Assembly: GCA_041591085.1 (NCBI GenBank)
Contig: JBFHSP010000026.1
Location: forward strand, 1 to 23,291
Direction of reading: 5' to 3'
From: Pleionea sp041591085
GTDB lineage: Bacteria > Pseudomonadota > Gammaproteobacteria > Enterobacterales > Kangiellaceae
DNA: 23,291 nt
Shown here: piece by piece, positions 16,147 through 23,291 of the stretch
Layout: every line of letters starts with the position of its first letter
How positions within the stretch are numbered: position 1 is the first letter of the stretch
The notes under the pieces: model-generated
The model's input: only the letters and a program-made list of their open reading frames with translations
What the model was told of the DNA's origin: nothing
Databases searched by the model: none
Position numbers and translations under genes: made by a program

Positions 16147-17292
16147 ATGTCTGGTCCCCTTAAAGGAATTAAAGTTGTCGATTTAAGCCGAATTTTGGCG
16201 GGGCCTTGGGCAACTCAATGTTTAGCTGATTTTGGAGCGGATGTTATTAAAATTGAACAGCCGCAAAAAGGTGACGATACCCGCCATTGGGGGCCTCCTT
16301 TTGTTACAAGAGGAAACTCCCAAGATGCCGCTTATTTTTTGTCGGCCAATAGAGGAAAAACTTCCTTAGCGATTGATTTCACGACCGAGGCAGGGCAGCG
16401 ACAGATTATTGAACTGGTAATGGGCGCTGATGTTTTGGTTGAAAATTTTAAGGTAGGAGGTTTAAAAAAATACGGGTTAGATTTTGACTCTCTAAAAAAA
16501 ATAAATCCTAGGTTGGTTTATTGTTCAATCACGGGCTTTGGACAAACCGGACCTTATGCATCACAGCCGGGTTATGACGCGATCATTCAAGGAATGGGCG
16601 GGTTAATGAGTATTACCGGCATACCTGAAGGCGAAGCCGGAGCTGGTCCCCAAAAAGTGGGTGTGGCCGTGGCTGATTTAATGACGGGCATGTATGCGGT
16701 GAGCGCTATTTTGGCGGCTTTAATTCATGTATCAAAAACAGGAGAGGGGCAGCAGATTGATCTTGCTCTTTTCGATACGCAAGTAGCGTGGCTTGCCAAT
16801 CAAAACTTAAACTATTTGGTGACAGGTGAGCCGCCAAAGGCATGCGGTACTTCTCATCCAAATATTGTTCCTTATCAGGCTTTTAAGGCAAGTGATCAAC
16901 ACTTCATGTTGGCGGTGGGTAATGACAGGCAGTTCTCAGACTTTTGTCATGTGATAGGTAAAATGAATTGGGCAAAACAGCCTCGCTTTAAAACCAATGC
17001 AAATAGAGTCGAAAATAAAAAAGAGTTAGTTTCATTGGTTTCAGAAATACTCGAAAGTAAGCCTGCTGCCTATTGGATCAATGCATGCCAGTCTATGAAT
17101 ATTCCTGCTGGACCTATTAATAACCTAAAACAAGTTTTTCAAGATCCTCAGATAAAAGCACGAGAAATGCTGTTTGAGCTAAAAGACGATGATGGTCATG
17201 CGATTCCACAGGTTGCGAATCCTGTGAAGTTTTCCCTTACCCCAATTTGTTACTCAAAGTCTCCGCCAAAGTTAACTCAAGAAGACAAATAA
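16147..17292 (+). CDS. Class III (CaiB/BaiF-family) CoA-transferase
   Basis: A family III CoA-transferase, which moves CoA between carboxylic acids through an aspartyl anhydride. It has 381 residues from the ATG at 16147, chosen because GGAG at 16136-16139 is seven bases upstream; an in-frame TTG at 16132 overlaps that site and is unlikely. Typical blocks: VVDLSRILAGPWATQCLADFGADVIKIE is spread over 10-37, then GDDTRHWGPPF (42-52), ENFKVGGLKKYGLD, YCSITGFGQTGP, and catalytic D177 in VAVADLMTG. DDTRxWGPPF and GTSHPNIVPYQAFK recall the succinyl-CoA:glutarate CoA-transferase (SUGCT) branch, so glutarate is a guess. The usual C-terminal block after PPxL (GQHT and about 25 residues) is missing. 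No partner gene of glutarate breakdown is nearby. Confidence 0.88.
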   Translation: MSGPLKGIKVVDLSRILAGPWATQCLADFGADVIKIEQPQKGDDTRHWGPPFVTRGNSQDAAYFLSANRGKTSLAIDFTTEAGQRQIIELVMGADVLVENFKVGGLKKYGLDFDSLKKINPRLVYCSITGFGQTGPYASQPGYDAIIQGMGGLMSITGIPEGEAGAGPQKVGVAVADLMTGMYAVSAILAALIHVSKTGEGQQIDLALFDTQVAWLANQNLNYLVTGEPPKACGTSHPNIVPYQAFKASDQHFMLAVGNDRQFSDFCHVIGKMNWAKQPRFKTNANRVENKKELVSLVSEILESKPAAYWINACQSMNIPAGPINNLKQVFQDPQIKAREMLFELKDDDGHAIPQVANPVKFSLTPICYSKSPPKLTQEDK

Positions 17293-17354
17293 ACTTTAAA
17301 AACAAGTTGTTATAAGAACACAGCAAATCGTTAAGTTTTGACTACAATTAGTTT

Positions 17355-17386
17355 TTAAGCCTCAATAATCTTTTAGTGAGGCTTAA
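17355..17386. repeat. Perfect inverted repeat in the leader of the chemotaxis gene
   Basis: TTAAGCCTCA (17355-17364) and TGAGGCTTAA (17377-17386), 10 base pairs with a 12-base loop. No T run follows on either strand, so it is not a typical terminator. It lies just after a TTGACT (17338-17343) that resembles a -35 and covers the place where a -10 would be, and it is 75 bases before the likely start codon. It may be an operator or a 5' leader hairpin. Confidence 0.45.
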
Positions 17387-17461
17387 GTTGAGCTGGATTT
17401 GGTCGATATCAACTTTGCAAAGCTCATAACAAATACAAGAATGTTCTATCTGGAGATATCT

Positions 17462-19495
17462 GTGGCGTATTCCAAGTCATTAAAAGCAAAACTTATTATT
17501 TCAATCGCAGGATCGTTGTCGTTGCTCTTGATTGCAACCGGTATTTGGCAGGCGCGAACTTATACTTCTAATGTTCAAAGTAAGATTTCTGCTGAAATTA
17601 CCGAGCTGATTTCAATTAAAGCTGAAGAAGTAAAAAGCTTTTTTGTGGAAAGAGGCAGAGTTTCAACCGTCTTTTTAAGTGATCCACGAGTAGTAAACTG
17701 GTTAAAACAACACAATGTACGCGGATCTGAGCTATCAAATGATGAGCAATACCAACAGATCCATAGCGCTTTTAATACGATTGTCGATGCCGATTCAACG
17801 ATAAAATCTATCTTTTTTGGTTCGGCCAAAACTTTCGAATATTTCTATGAACAAGGTAGGGTGGGTGTAGCTTTAAGTGGTGATGAAGCTGGAGATGTAA
17901 CAAAAGGCTATTTTACTAATAAAAGACCTTGGTGGCACGAAGCTGTCGCAAAAAATAAACTCTATTTAACTTCACCGCAAGTAGATGCAACAGACAAAAC
18001 TGTTTCATCGGTTTTGCAAATGCCAATCAAAACAAAAAGTAATGAGCTTCTTGGAATAGGTGGCGTTGATATCTTGATTGGTACCGTCGGGGAGCTAGTT
18101 AATGAAATCAGATATCAAAATCAAGGAGCCGGGTTCTTATTAAATGAGAATCAACAAGTTGTCTATTTTGCAGGTGACAATGGCAAGTTGGAACTTAACC
18201 AAAATTTATCAGAGTTTGACTCGGTTTACTCAGAAAGCTCAGGTTTTAATGAACTAAGTCGACTATTACAAAGAAATCAAAAGTTAGCGGGGCATTCTGT
18301 CACCTGGAATAGCAAAGAGTATTTGGTTTTTTCTGTTCCCGTTAACTCTCAAGTTCCCGACTTTAGCTGGACTTTAGGGTTACTAATACCTATTGAAGTG
18401 GTATCTACGCCGGCTATTCAAGCCATGTTTTGGGCAATAGGGATTATTTTTGCTATTGTCATTGCAGTAACGATGATCACTATTTTTGTAGCAAGACAGA
18501 TCACCAATCCTATTGTTAGTGTCGCTAATAGTATGGAAGAAATAGCACAAGGAGAAGGTGATTTAACGAAGCGTTTGAAAGTAGATTCTAACGATGAAGT
18601 AGGTGAATTGGCTTCTCAATTCAATCAATTTATCGACAAAATTCAAGTGTTGATAAAACATGCTTCTACTGCTTCTGATAGGGTTGTAGATACCGCTGAT
18701 AGAGTTTCATCAACGGCTTCTGAGCTCAATCAAGAAATGATACATGAACAAAGTCAAATGCAAACAGTGGCGCATTCAGTTTCTTCAATGAAAGAAGCGA
18801 GTCAAGATATCGATCAATTAACCAGTCAAGCCGTTGAAGTCGTTGATAATGTGAGTAAATCTGTACAGCTTGTTTCTGAAAACTCAAAAAAGACTCAAAC
18901 CGTTATCTCTGAAATATCTAAAGCGATAGAAAATGCAACTCGATCAGTAATGAATTTAAACTCAGACGTTGAGCAGATAGGGGCAGTACTTGATGTGATT
19001 AAAACCATAGCCGAGCAAACGAACCTATTAGCATTGAATGCGGCAATAGAAGCTGCTCGAGCTGGAGAGCAAGGTCGAGGATTCGCAGTGGTTGCTGATG
19101 AAGTACGAGTGCTAGCTACAAGAACCCAAGAATCTACCAATCATATCCAACAGACCGTCGAGAAACTACAAAGCGGCGCCAAAGAAGCGCAATTAGCCAT
19201 GGAGTTGAGTAACACTGTGAGCTCGAAAGGCGTTGATCAAATGAATACCGTCATGTCAGAAATCGACTCAATTCATAATTCAATGCGGCAAGTTAGCCAG
19301 CTCAACTTTAATATTAGTGAGTCTACTTCACAACAAAACAAGGTGTCGAGTGAGGTAGAACATAGTCTAGAGTCGATTAATCGCTTGATTCAGAAAATGG
19401 TCGAGCATGCAGGTTTAATGGATGCAGATTCTCATACTCTGAACGATATTGCCTCTGAATTATTAGAGATTGTTAGGCAGTTTAAAGTGAATTAG
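17462..19495 (+). CDS. Methyl-accepting chemotaxis protein with dCache sensor domain
   Basis: A transmembrane chemoreceptor, 677 residues from GTG at 17462. This start has GGAG at 17452-17455 six bases upstream and gives a normal receptor N-terminus AYSKSLKAKLI; a TTG 63 bases earlier would add an unusual polar extension. TM1 is ~11-28, the periplasmic double-Cache sensor ~30-315, TM2 ~321-343, HAMP ~344-398, then the coiled-coil signalling domain with hairpin core EQTNLLALNAAIEAARAGEQ within 515-553. The sensor has GYFTNKRPWW (Y150, R155, W157, W158) and GGVDI (D203), close to the amino-acid-binding dCache signature. No CheR-docking pentapeptide at the C-terminus. It stands alone, with no che genes nearby, and would signal through kinase clusters elsewhere. 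Confidence 0.92.
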   Translation: MAYSKSLKAKLIISIAGSLSLLLIATGIWQARTYTSNVQSKISAEITELISIKAEEVKSFFVERGRVSTVFLSDPRVVNWLKQHNVRGSELSNDEQYQQIHSAFNTIVDADSTIKSIFFGSAKTFEYFYEQGRVGVALSGDEAGDVTKGYFTNKRPWWHEAVAKNKLYLTSPQVDATDKTVSSVLQMPIKTKSNELLGIGGVDILIGTVGELVNEIRYQNQGAGFLLNENQQVVYFAGDNGKLELNQNLSEFDSVYSESSGFNELSRLLQRNQKLAGHSVTWNSKEYLVFSVPVNSQVPDFSWTLGLLIPIEVVSTPAIQAMFWAIGIIFAIVIAVTMITIFVARQITNPIVSVANSMEEIAQGEGDLTKRLKVDSNDEVGELASQFNQFIDKIQVLIKHASTASDRVVDTADRVSSTASELNQEMIHEQSQMQTVAHSVSSMKEASQDIDQLTSQAVEVVDNVSKSVQLVSENSKKTQTVISEISKAIENATRSVMNLNSDVEQIGAVLDVIKTIAEQTNLLALNAAIEAARAGEQGRGFAVVADEVRVLATRTQESTNHIQQTVEKLQSGAKEAQLAMELSNTVSSKGVDQMNTVMSEIDSIHNSMRQVSQLNFNISESTSQQNKVSSEVEHSLESINRLIQKMVEHAGLMDADSHTLNDIASELLEIVRQFKVN

Positions 19496-19589
19496 GGGTA
19501 TTTGTTTTAGCAAAACTTAAATGAGAAGCTGCGGTTGAACAGCATTTATACAGAGGTGTAAATATTCTAAATTTTTTGCTGTTTTCCTG

Positions 19590-19616
19590 TTGACCCATTT
19601 GAAATGTTTCTATAAT
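19590..19616 (+). promoter_or_regulatory. Promoter of tRNA-Asn
   Basis: TTGACC (19590-19595) and TATAAT (19611-19616) with a short 15-base spacer, followed by a GC-rich stretch (GCGCTCCG from 19619). A GC-rich discriminator is typical of stringently controlled stable-RNA promoters. An alternative -10, TAATAT at 19613-19618, gives a 17-base spacer. Confidence 0.6.
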
Positions 19617-19643
19617 ATGCGCTCCGTTCCTTCGGGACACAAT

Positions 19644-19720
19644 TCCCCCTTAGCTCAGCTGGTTAGAGCGACGGACTGTTAATCCGCAGGTCCTCCGTTC
19701 AAGTCGGAGAGGGGGAGCCA
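19644..19720 (+). tRNA. tRNA-Asn (anticodon GTT)
   Basis: Acceptor stem TCCCCCT (19644-19650) pairs with AGGGGGA (19710-19716), discriminator G, and CCA is encoded at 19718-19720. D-arm GCTC/GAGC, anticodon loop CTGTTAA with GTT at positions 34-36, T-arm CTCCG/CGGAG with loop TTCAAGT. The top anticodon-stem pair is an A-C mismatch. 77 nucleotides including CCA. Confidence 0.97.
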
Positions 19721-19726
19721 AATTCG

Positions 19727-19760
19727 AAAGGCCACGTTAATACGTGGCCTTTTTCTTTTT
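19727..19760 (+). terminator. Rho-independent terminator of tRNA-Asn
   Basis: Stem AAAGGCCACGT (19727-19737) with ACGTGGCCTTT (19742-19752), loop TAAT, then T-rich tract TTTTTCTTTTT ending at 19760. Only six bases separate it from the tRNA CCA end. Confidence 0.93.
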
Positions 19761-19833
19761 GGCTTTTTTATTTGTGTTTAATTTTCTTATCAAAGTAATT
19801 GCTTGTTTATCAACCAGTTACTATAAAATCACA

Positions 19834-19861
19834 TTGTGTCCAATTGAAAAGACGGTATAGT
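19834..19861 (+). promoter_or_regulatory. Possible promoter for rhombosortase gene
   Basis: TTGTGT (19834-19839, three of six) and TATAGT (19856-19861, five of six) with a 16-base spacer. The transcript would start about 22 bases before the ATG. Weak prediction; the only good candidate between the tRNA terminator and the gene. Confidence 0.3.
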
Positions 19862-19890
19862 GTATCGAATTCCACTGAACTCTATTCAAT

Positions 19891-20532
19891 ATGATCCATT
19901 CCTCTTTTGTGCTCGCTTGGTGGGCTCGTTTAAAAGTTCCTGTTATTGCTGCGCTAATCGCCATTGGTTTGGCTGTAATTGATGATTGGGTTAGAGAGGC
20001 GCTTATCTTTCAGCATGAGCTGATTGCTGATGGAGAGTTTTGGCGCTTATTTACTGGGCATTGGCTGCATAGCAATATTTATCATTTGGGGCTTAATGTT
20101 GCTGGAATGCTGATTATTTGGATTATCTTTTGGGATATTGGTAATACCCGATGGCATTGGATATTTTTGTTAGCGCCAATTGTTTTCACTGGGCTTCTTT
20201 TGTGGCTTTTCAACCCAGAGTTGCACCGGTATGTTGGGTTATCTGGCGCACTTCATGGCTCTATTATCGCCTTTGGAATTGCCGACATTCAGAAAAACCG
20301 CTTAACTTCGGTCGGGTTAATAATTGGTGTTGCGATTAAGTTGATTTACGAGCAGTGGGCAGGAGGTTCGGAAAGTTTGGAATCTCTAATCGCTGCTAAA
20401 GTGGCCGTTGACGCTCATTTGTGGGGAGCCATATCTGGTATTCCGTGTGGATTATGGTTTTTATTTTCACCTAGTGAACGTAGCGCTGAGCTTGAGCGTA
20501 ATCAAACATCTAATAATGCTCGCTCGGGCTAA
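19891..20532 (+). CDS. rrtA: Rhombosortase (rhomboid-family serine protease for GlyGly-CTERM proteins)
   Basis: A small rhomboid intramembrane protease, 213 residues, about the usual rhombosortase size and smaller than GlpG. Several hydrophobic helices are visible. The rhomboid loop motif is GHWLHSNIYHLGLNVAG (56-72), the nucleophile is S118 in VGLSGALHG, and the partner base is H176 in VDAHLWGAISG. Rhombosortases cut exported proteins in the C-terminal GlyGly-CTERM segment, and in Vibrio this goes with type II secretion and a lipid-linked surface form. The metalloprotease ending at 16068 carries such a tail. Upstream is tRNA-Asn with its terminator; the flavoprotein gene follows after 20 bases. 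The ribosome binding site is weak. An ordinary rhomboid is the alternative, made less likely by the short length and by the nearby substrate. Confidence 0.87.
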   Translation: MIHSSFVLAWWARLKVPVIAALIAIGLAVIDDWVREALIFQHELIADGEFWRLFTGHWLHSNIYHLGLNVAGMLIIWIIFWDIGNTRWHWIFLLAPIVFTGLLLWLFNPELHRYVGLSGALHGSIIAFGIADIQKNRLTSVGLIIGVAIKLIYEQWAGGSESLESLIAAKVAVDAHLWGAISGIPCGLWFLFSPSERSAELERNQTSNNARSG

Positions 20533-20552
20533 GTAAGGAGTAACGGCTTAGC

Positions 20553-21758
20553 GTGAAAAACTACGATGTTATTATTGTTGGTGGCGGAGCCGCAGGTTTA
20601 TTTGCAGGGATTACAGCGGCAAAAAGGAAAAAATCCGTATTAATTGTTGAGCAAGCCAATCAAGTAGGTAGAAAAATTTTAATGTCTGGTGGTGGGCGCT
20701 GTAATTTCACCAATATGTATACAGAGCCAGAAAACTTTATTTCTGCTAACCCTCACTTTTGTAAATCGGCGCTTAGCCAATACTCTCAATGGGACTTTAT
20801 TGATTTGGTCGCTCGCAATGGAGTGGCTTATCACGAAAAGACATTGGGTCAGTTGTTTTGTGACAATAGTGCTAAAGAAATTGTTAACTTGTTATTGTCG
20901 CAATGCTCAAAGTTTGGTGTTGAAGTTAAAACAAAATCGAAAGTAGATAACATTCAAAAGATCGAAAATGGTTTTAACTGCTTAGTGAACGGAACAAAGG
21001 TTTTCTCCTCATCTTTAATTGTAGCAACCGGCGGGTTAAGCATTCCGTCAATGGGGCCACATGGATGGGGATACGAATTCGCAAAATCGCTAGGCTTACC
21101 TATAAAGCCAACATCAGCTGCATTGGTTCCCTTTGTTATGAGCTCTGATTGGCAAACTCAAATGAAAGAATTATCGGGATCTTCGCTCAATGCCCGAGTG
21201 AGTACGGATAACCAATCATTTTTAGAAGGACTCCTTTTTACTCACCGTGGGCTAAGCGGCCCCTCAATTTTGCAAATTTCTTCCTATTGGAAACCTGGTA
21301 CATCTATTGAGATTGATTTATGTCCTGATTATGATTTATTAACATGGCTTTTAGAACAAAAACAAAGCTCTCCAAAAGTTAGTTTAAAAAATATTCTAAG
21401 CCAACACTTATCCAAAAAATTAGCGATTATCTGGTTAACTCATGCGCTACTATTTAAATTGGCTAATCAAAAATTACTCGAGCAAACCATCGGGCAATGT
21501 AACGATTCGTTTTTGCAAGAGTTGGCGCTAAGCTTAAATCAATTTATGATTAAACCTGATAGTACTGAGGGTTATAAAACCGCGGAAGTTACGCTAGGTG
21601 GTGTTGATACCGATGTTTTATCTTCTAAAACTATGATGGTTAAGTCTGTTCCTGGTCTATTCTTTATCGGCGAGGTAGTTGATGTGACAGGGCATTTAGG
21701 TGGATTTAATTTTCAGTGGGCATGGTCCTCAGGTTTTGTTGCAGGACAAAATGTTTGA
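20553..21758 (+). CDS. NAD(P)/FAD-dependent oxidoreductase, YhiN/HI0933 family
   Basis: A flavoprotein of the HI0933/YhiN (BaiN-like) family, 401 residues. The FAD-binding Rossmann motif is DVIIVGGGAAGLFAG (5-19), followed by the family hallmark GRKILMSGGGRCNFTN, a second block SLIVATGGLSIPSMG and the C-terminal VTLGGVDTDVLSSKTM with GLFFIGEVVDVTGHLGGFN, which closes the FAD site. The physiological substrate of most members is unknown. The start is GTG with AAGGAG at 20535-20540, a rather long 12 bases away; an in-frame stop at 20541-20543 leaves no other choice. It is probably co-transcribed with rhombosortase, 20 bases upstream. No functional link is obvious. Confidence 0.9.
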   Translation: MKNYDVIIVGGGAAGLFAGITAAKRKKSVLIVEQANQVGRKILMSGGGRCNFTNMYTEPENFISANPHFCKSALSQYSQWDFIDLVARNGVAYHEKTLGQLFCDNSAKEIVNLLLSQCSKFGVEVKTKSKVDNIQKIENGFNCLVNGTKVFSSSLIVATGGLSIPSMGPHGWGYEFAKSLGLPIKPTSAALVPFVMSSDWQTQMKELSGSSLNARVSTDNQSFLEGLLFTHRGLSGPSILQISSYWKPGTSIEIDLCPDYDLLTWLLEQKQSSPKVSLKNILSQHLSKKLAIIWLTHALLFKLANQKLLEQTIGQCNDSFLQELALSLNQFMIKPDSTEGYKTAEVTLGGVDTDVLSSKTMMVKSVPGLFFIGEVVDVTGHLGGFNFQWAWSSGFVAGQNV

Positions 21759-21817
21759 TTTAAGTAATAAAATATCAGTTAAATTGATTTTAAAACGTTA
21801 AAAGTTTAGAGGTTAAG

Positions 21818-23134
21818 TTGAAAAAAATACTTTTAATCATCATGTTTTTATTGGCATTAAGTTGTGTTGTAGCAAACGAACAAGCCGAATCAAACGTGAT
21901 TTTAAATAACGATGAAGCGAATACGTTATTTGAAAGCTTTCAAAATCAGTTGTTTCAAGTAAGAACTATCAATAAGGAGTCTGGAAGCAAAGCATCGATT
22001 GGCTCAGCATTTTCAGTCCACTCTGAAGGTCCTTTACGCCTGTTAGCCACTAACTACCATGTGGTTTCACACATGTTGTTGCATCCTGAAAAATACCAAC
22101 TAGAAGTTATCGACTTTAAACAAAACATTCACCCGATAGAAATAGTATCAATCGATGTGGTCAATGACTTAGCTTTAGTAAAATTAACCCAAAGCCAAGA
22201 GGGCGCTTTGTCTGGTTTGATTTTGTCAACTGAAACGCCGAGGCAAGGACAAGAGATATACTCTTTGGGTAACCCAAGAGACTTAGGCATGACCGTTGTA
22301 CCCGGTACATATAATGGTCACACGGCACATTCATTTTACCAGCGAGTTTTATTTTCAGGATCGATTAATCCTGGTATGAGTGGGGGCCCTGTTCTAAATA
22401 AACAGGGGCATGTTGTTGGGGTGAATGTTGCTACCTCGGGTAATCAAATCAGCTTCTTAATTCCGGTCGTAAAACTAAAAAATCTTATCGAACAATTTGT
22501 AGATGAAGCCACGGTAGCGAAAAACTTTACAGCGGTTGCAAATCACCAATTGAAAGGGAATCAGCAACAATTGATGAGTAGAATCATGCAAACTGAGTGG
22601 AATTTGTCTTCGCTAGGGCCTTACCAAGTAGCCGGTGAAATTGCAGACTTTATGAGTTGTTGGGGCGAATCTGAGCAATCGAGCAAAAAGGCCTATCGTC
22701 AAGTTTTTAAACGTTGTAAGAACTCTGAATACATCTATATTTCACCCGATTTTTATACCGGAACTATCGAAATGGAATTTTACTGGTATCAAAATTTGTC
22801 GCTGACAGAGCATCAATTTTATCGAATGTTAACAGATTCGTTTGCTGGAGCTGCTGCCGGAAATCGAGCTAATGAAGATAATGTTCATGAATTTAATTGC
22901 ACCAATCGCTTTATCAGAGGCGTTCATTCTGTTGACAATGAAAACGACAATATTCATAAAACCGTTTATTGCGTTAGAGAGTATAAACAATTTTCACAAC
23001 TATTTGATGTGCTTTTTATTTCAGCCAGTATTAATGATCCTCAAAACAGTTTAATTAAACATTATACGTTGTCGGGCGTTTCTCAAGAGATGGCGCAAGC
23101 GTTTCTAACAGAATTTTTGGAGCGCATGCCATGA
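21818..23134 (+). CDS. Exported trypsin-like serine protease with uncharacterised C-terminal domain
   Basis: A 438-residue protein. The N-terminus MKKILLIIMFLLALSCVVA is a signal peptide, probably cut by signal peptidase I after VVA; a lipoprotein is less likely since the lipobox (ALSC) is poor. The trypsin-like domain at ~45-228 has the full triad: H81 in TNYHVV, D117 in VNDLALVKL and S188 in NPGMSGGPV. This is the HtrA/S1C pattern, but no PDZ domain follows. Residues ~240-438 match no domain I know; they hold four cysteines (C281, C300, C361, C385), fit for two disulfides in the periplasm. The start is TTG with AGAGG at 21808-21812 five bases before it. The stop overlaps the next start (ATGA), so it is coupled to the FHA gene. 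Target unknown. Confidence 0.85.
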   Translation: MKKILLIIMFLLALSCVVANEQAESNVILNNDEANTLFESFQNQLFQVRTINKESGSKASIGSAFSVHSEGPLRLLATNYHVVSHMLLHPEKYQLEVIDFKQNIHPIEIVSIDVVNDLALVKLTQSQEGALSGLILSTETPRQGQEIYSLGNPRDLGMTVVPGTYNGHTAHSFYQRVLFSGSINPGMSGGPVLNKQGHVVGVNVATSGNQISFLIPVVKLKNLIEQFVDEATVAKNFTAVANHQLKGNQQQLMSRIMQTEWNLSSLGPYQVAGEIADFMSCWGESEQSSKKAYRQVFKRCKNSEYIYISPDFYTGTIEMEFYWYQNLSLTEHQFYRMLTDSFAGAAAGNRANEDNVHEFNCTNRFIRGVHSVDNENDNIHKTVYCVREYKQFSQLFDVLFISASINDPQNSLIKHYTLSGVSQEMAQAFLTEFLERMP

Positions 23135-23291
23135 GAATTGTTTTAGAAGAAGTTAATCGAAACAAGAAGGTGTTACAAAGACATCGATTTTCTCTTGCTG
23201 AACAGAATGAATCTCAATCCAAGTCAAATATTTCAATTGGTCGAGCGCTCGATAACGACTTGATCCTTAATGAACCGCATGTGTCGCCGCA
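23131..23291 (+). CDS. FHA-domain protein, N-terminal fragment (3' end outside window)
   Basis: The first 53 codons of a gene that runs off the window. After a charged N-terminus (MRIVLEEVNRNKKVLQRHRF) comes ISIGRALDNDLILNEPHVSP, where GR, ND and the HVS segment match the first half of a forkhead-associated (FHA) domain, which binds phosphothreonine peptides in the cytoplasm. There is no signal peptide. Its ATG overlaps the stop of the serine protease gene. Anything after the FHA start, such as membrane helices or other domains, cannot be seen. Confidence 0.75.
   Translation, partial: MRIVLEEVNRNKKVLQRHRFSLAEQNESQSKSNISIGRALDNDLILNEPHVSP

Noticed and set aside
17399..17461. Upstream TTG start for the chemoreceptor
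   Set aside because: It adds 21 polar residues with no ribosome site, while the GTG at 17462 has GGAG at the right distance and gives a normal receptor N-terminus.
19507..19519. GTTTTAGCAAAAC hairpin after the chemoreceptor gene as terminator
   Set aside because: Only five base pairs, AT-rich and without a T run after it.
19644..19720. tRNA-Asn as an integration site for a mobile element
   Set aside because: No integrase gene and no repeat of the tRNA 3' end is seen downstream; the tRNA terminator follows directly.

Overview
The window reads as chromosomal DNA of a moderately AT-rich (about 40% GC by eye) Gram-negative gammaproteobacterium. The lipid A/Kdo genes, UbiG, a MupP-like phosphatase, ExbB/ExbD, rhombosortase and a GlyGly-CTERM exoprotein fit a marine gammaproteobacterium; the order Oceanospirillales, perhaps a Kangiella relative, is my guess and is not proven by the sequence. 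Gene density is high. No stretch above 300 bases lacks a gene; the longest gap is the 224-base region between the divergent mtaD-like and gyrA genes. I saw no insertion sequence, phage gene or CRISPR array.

Layout. (1) 1-6106, plus strand: the 3' part of comEC, then a tight envelope operon exbB-exbD-msbA-lpxK-trm112-like-kdsB. It joins two arrangements known from Pseudomonas (comEC-exbB-exbD-lpxK-trm112-kdsB) and E. coli (comEC-msbA-lpxK-ycaR-kdsB). Several genes overlap or nearly touch, and exbB, exbD and msbA start with GTG, GTG and TTG. (2) 6115-8860, minus strand: mtaD-like deaminase, ubiG and a mupP/gph-like phosphatase, transcribed away from gyrA. (3) 9085-12899, plus strand: gyrA, ending in a clear terminator, then serC. 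Blocks 2 and 3 match the Pseudomonas order mupP-ubiG-mtaD-(mtnA)-gyrA-serC, without mtnA. (4) 13040-16112: a small lipoprotein overlapping a large secreted M6 metalloprotease with two PKD domains and a GlyGly-CTERM tail, closed by a strong terminator. (5) 16147-19495: a class III CoA-transferase and a dCache methyl-accepting chemotaxis protein. (6) 19644-19760: tRNA-Asn(GTT) with promoter and terminator. (7) 19891-23291: rhombosortase, a YhiN/HI0933-type flavoprotein, an exported trypsin-like serine protease and the first 53 codons of an FHA-domain protein.

How the parts connect. The first operon makes Kdo and lipid A and flips lipid A core across the inner membrane. The most interesting link is between regions 4 and 7: the metalloprotease carries the C-terminal sorting signal that rhombosortase recognises, so enzyme and probable substrate lie about 3.8 kb apart. 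The least understood parts are the lipoprotein coupled to the metalloprotease and the serine protease coupled to the FHA protein.
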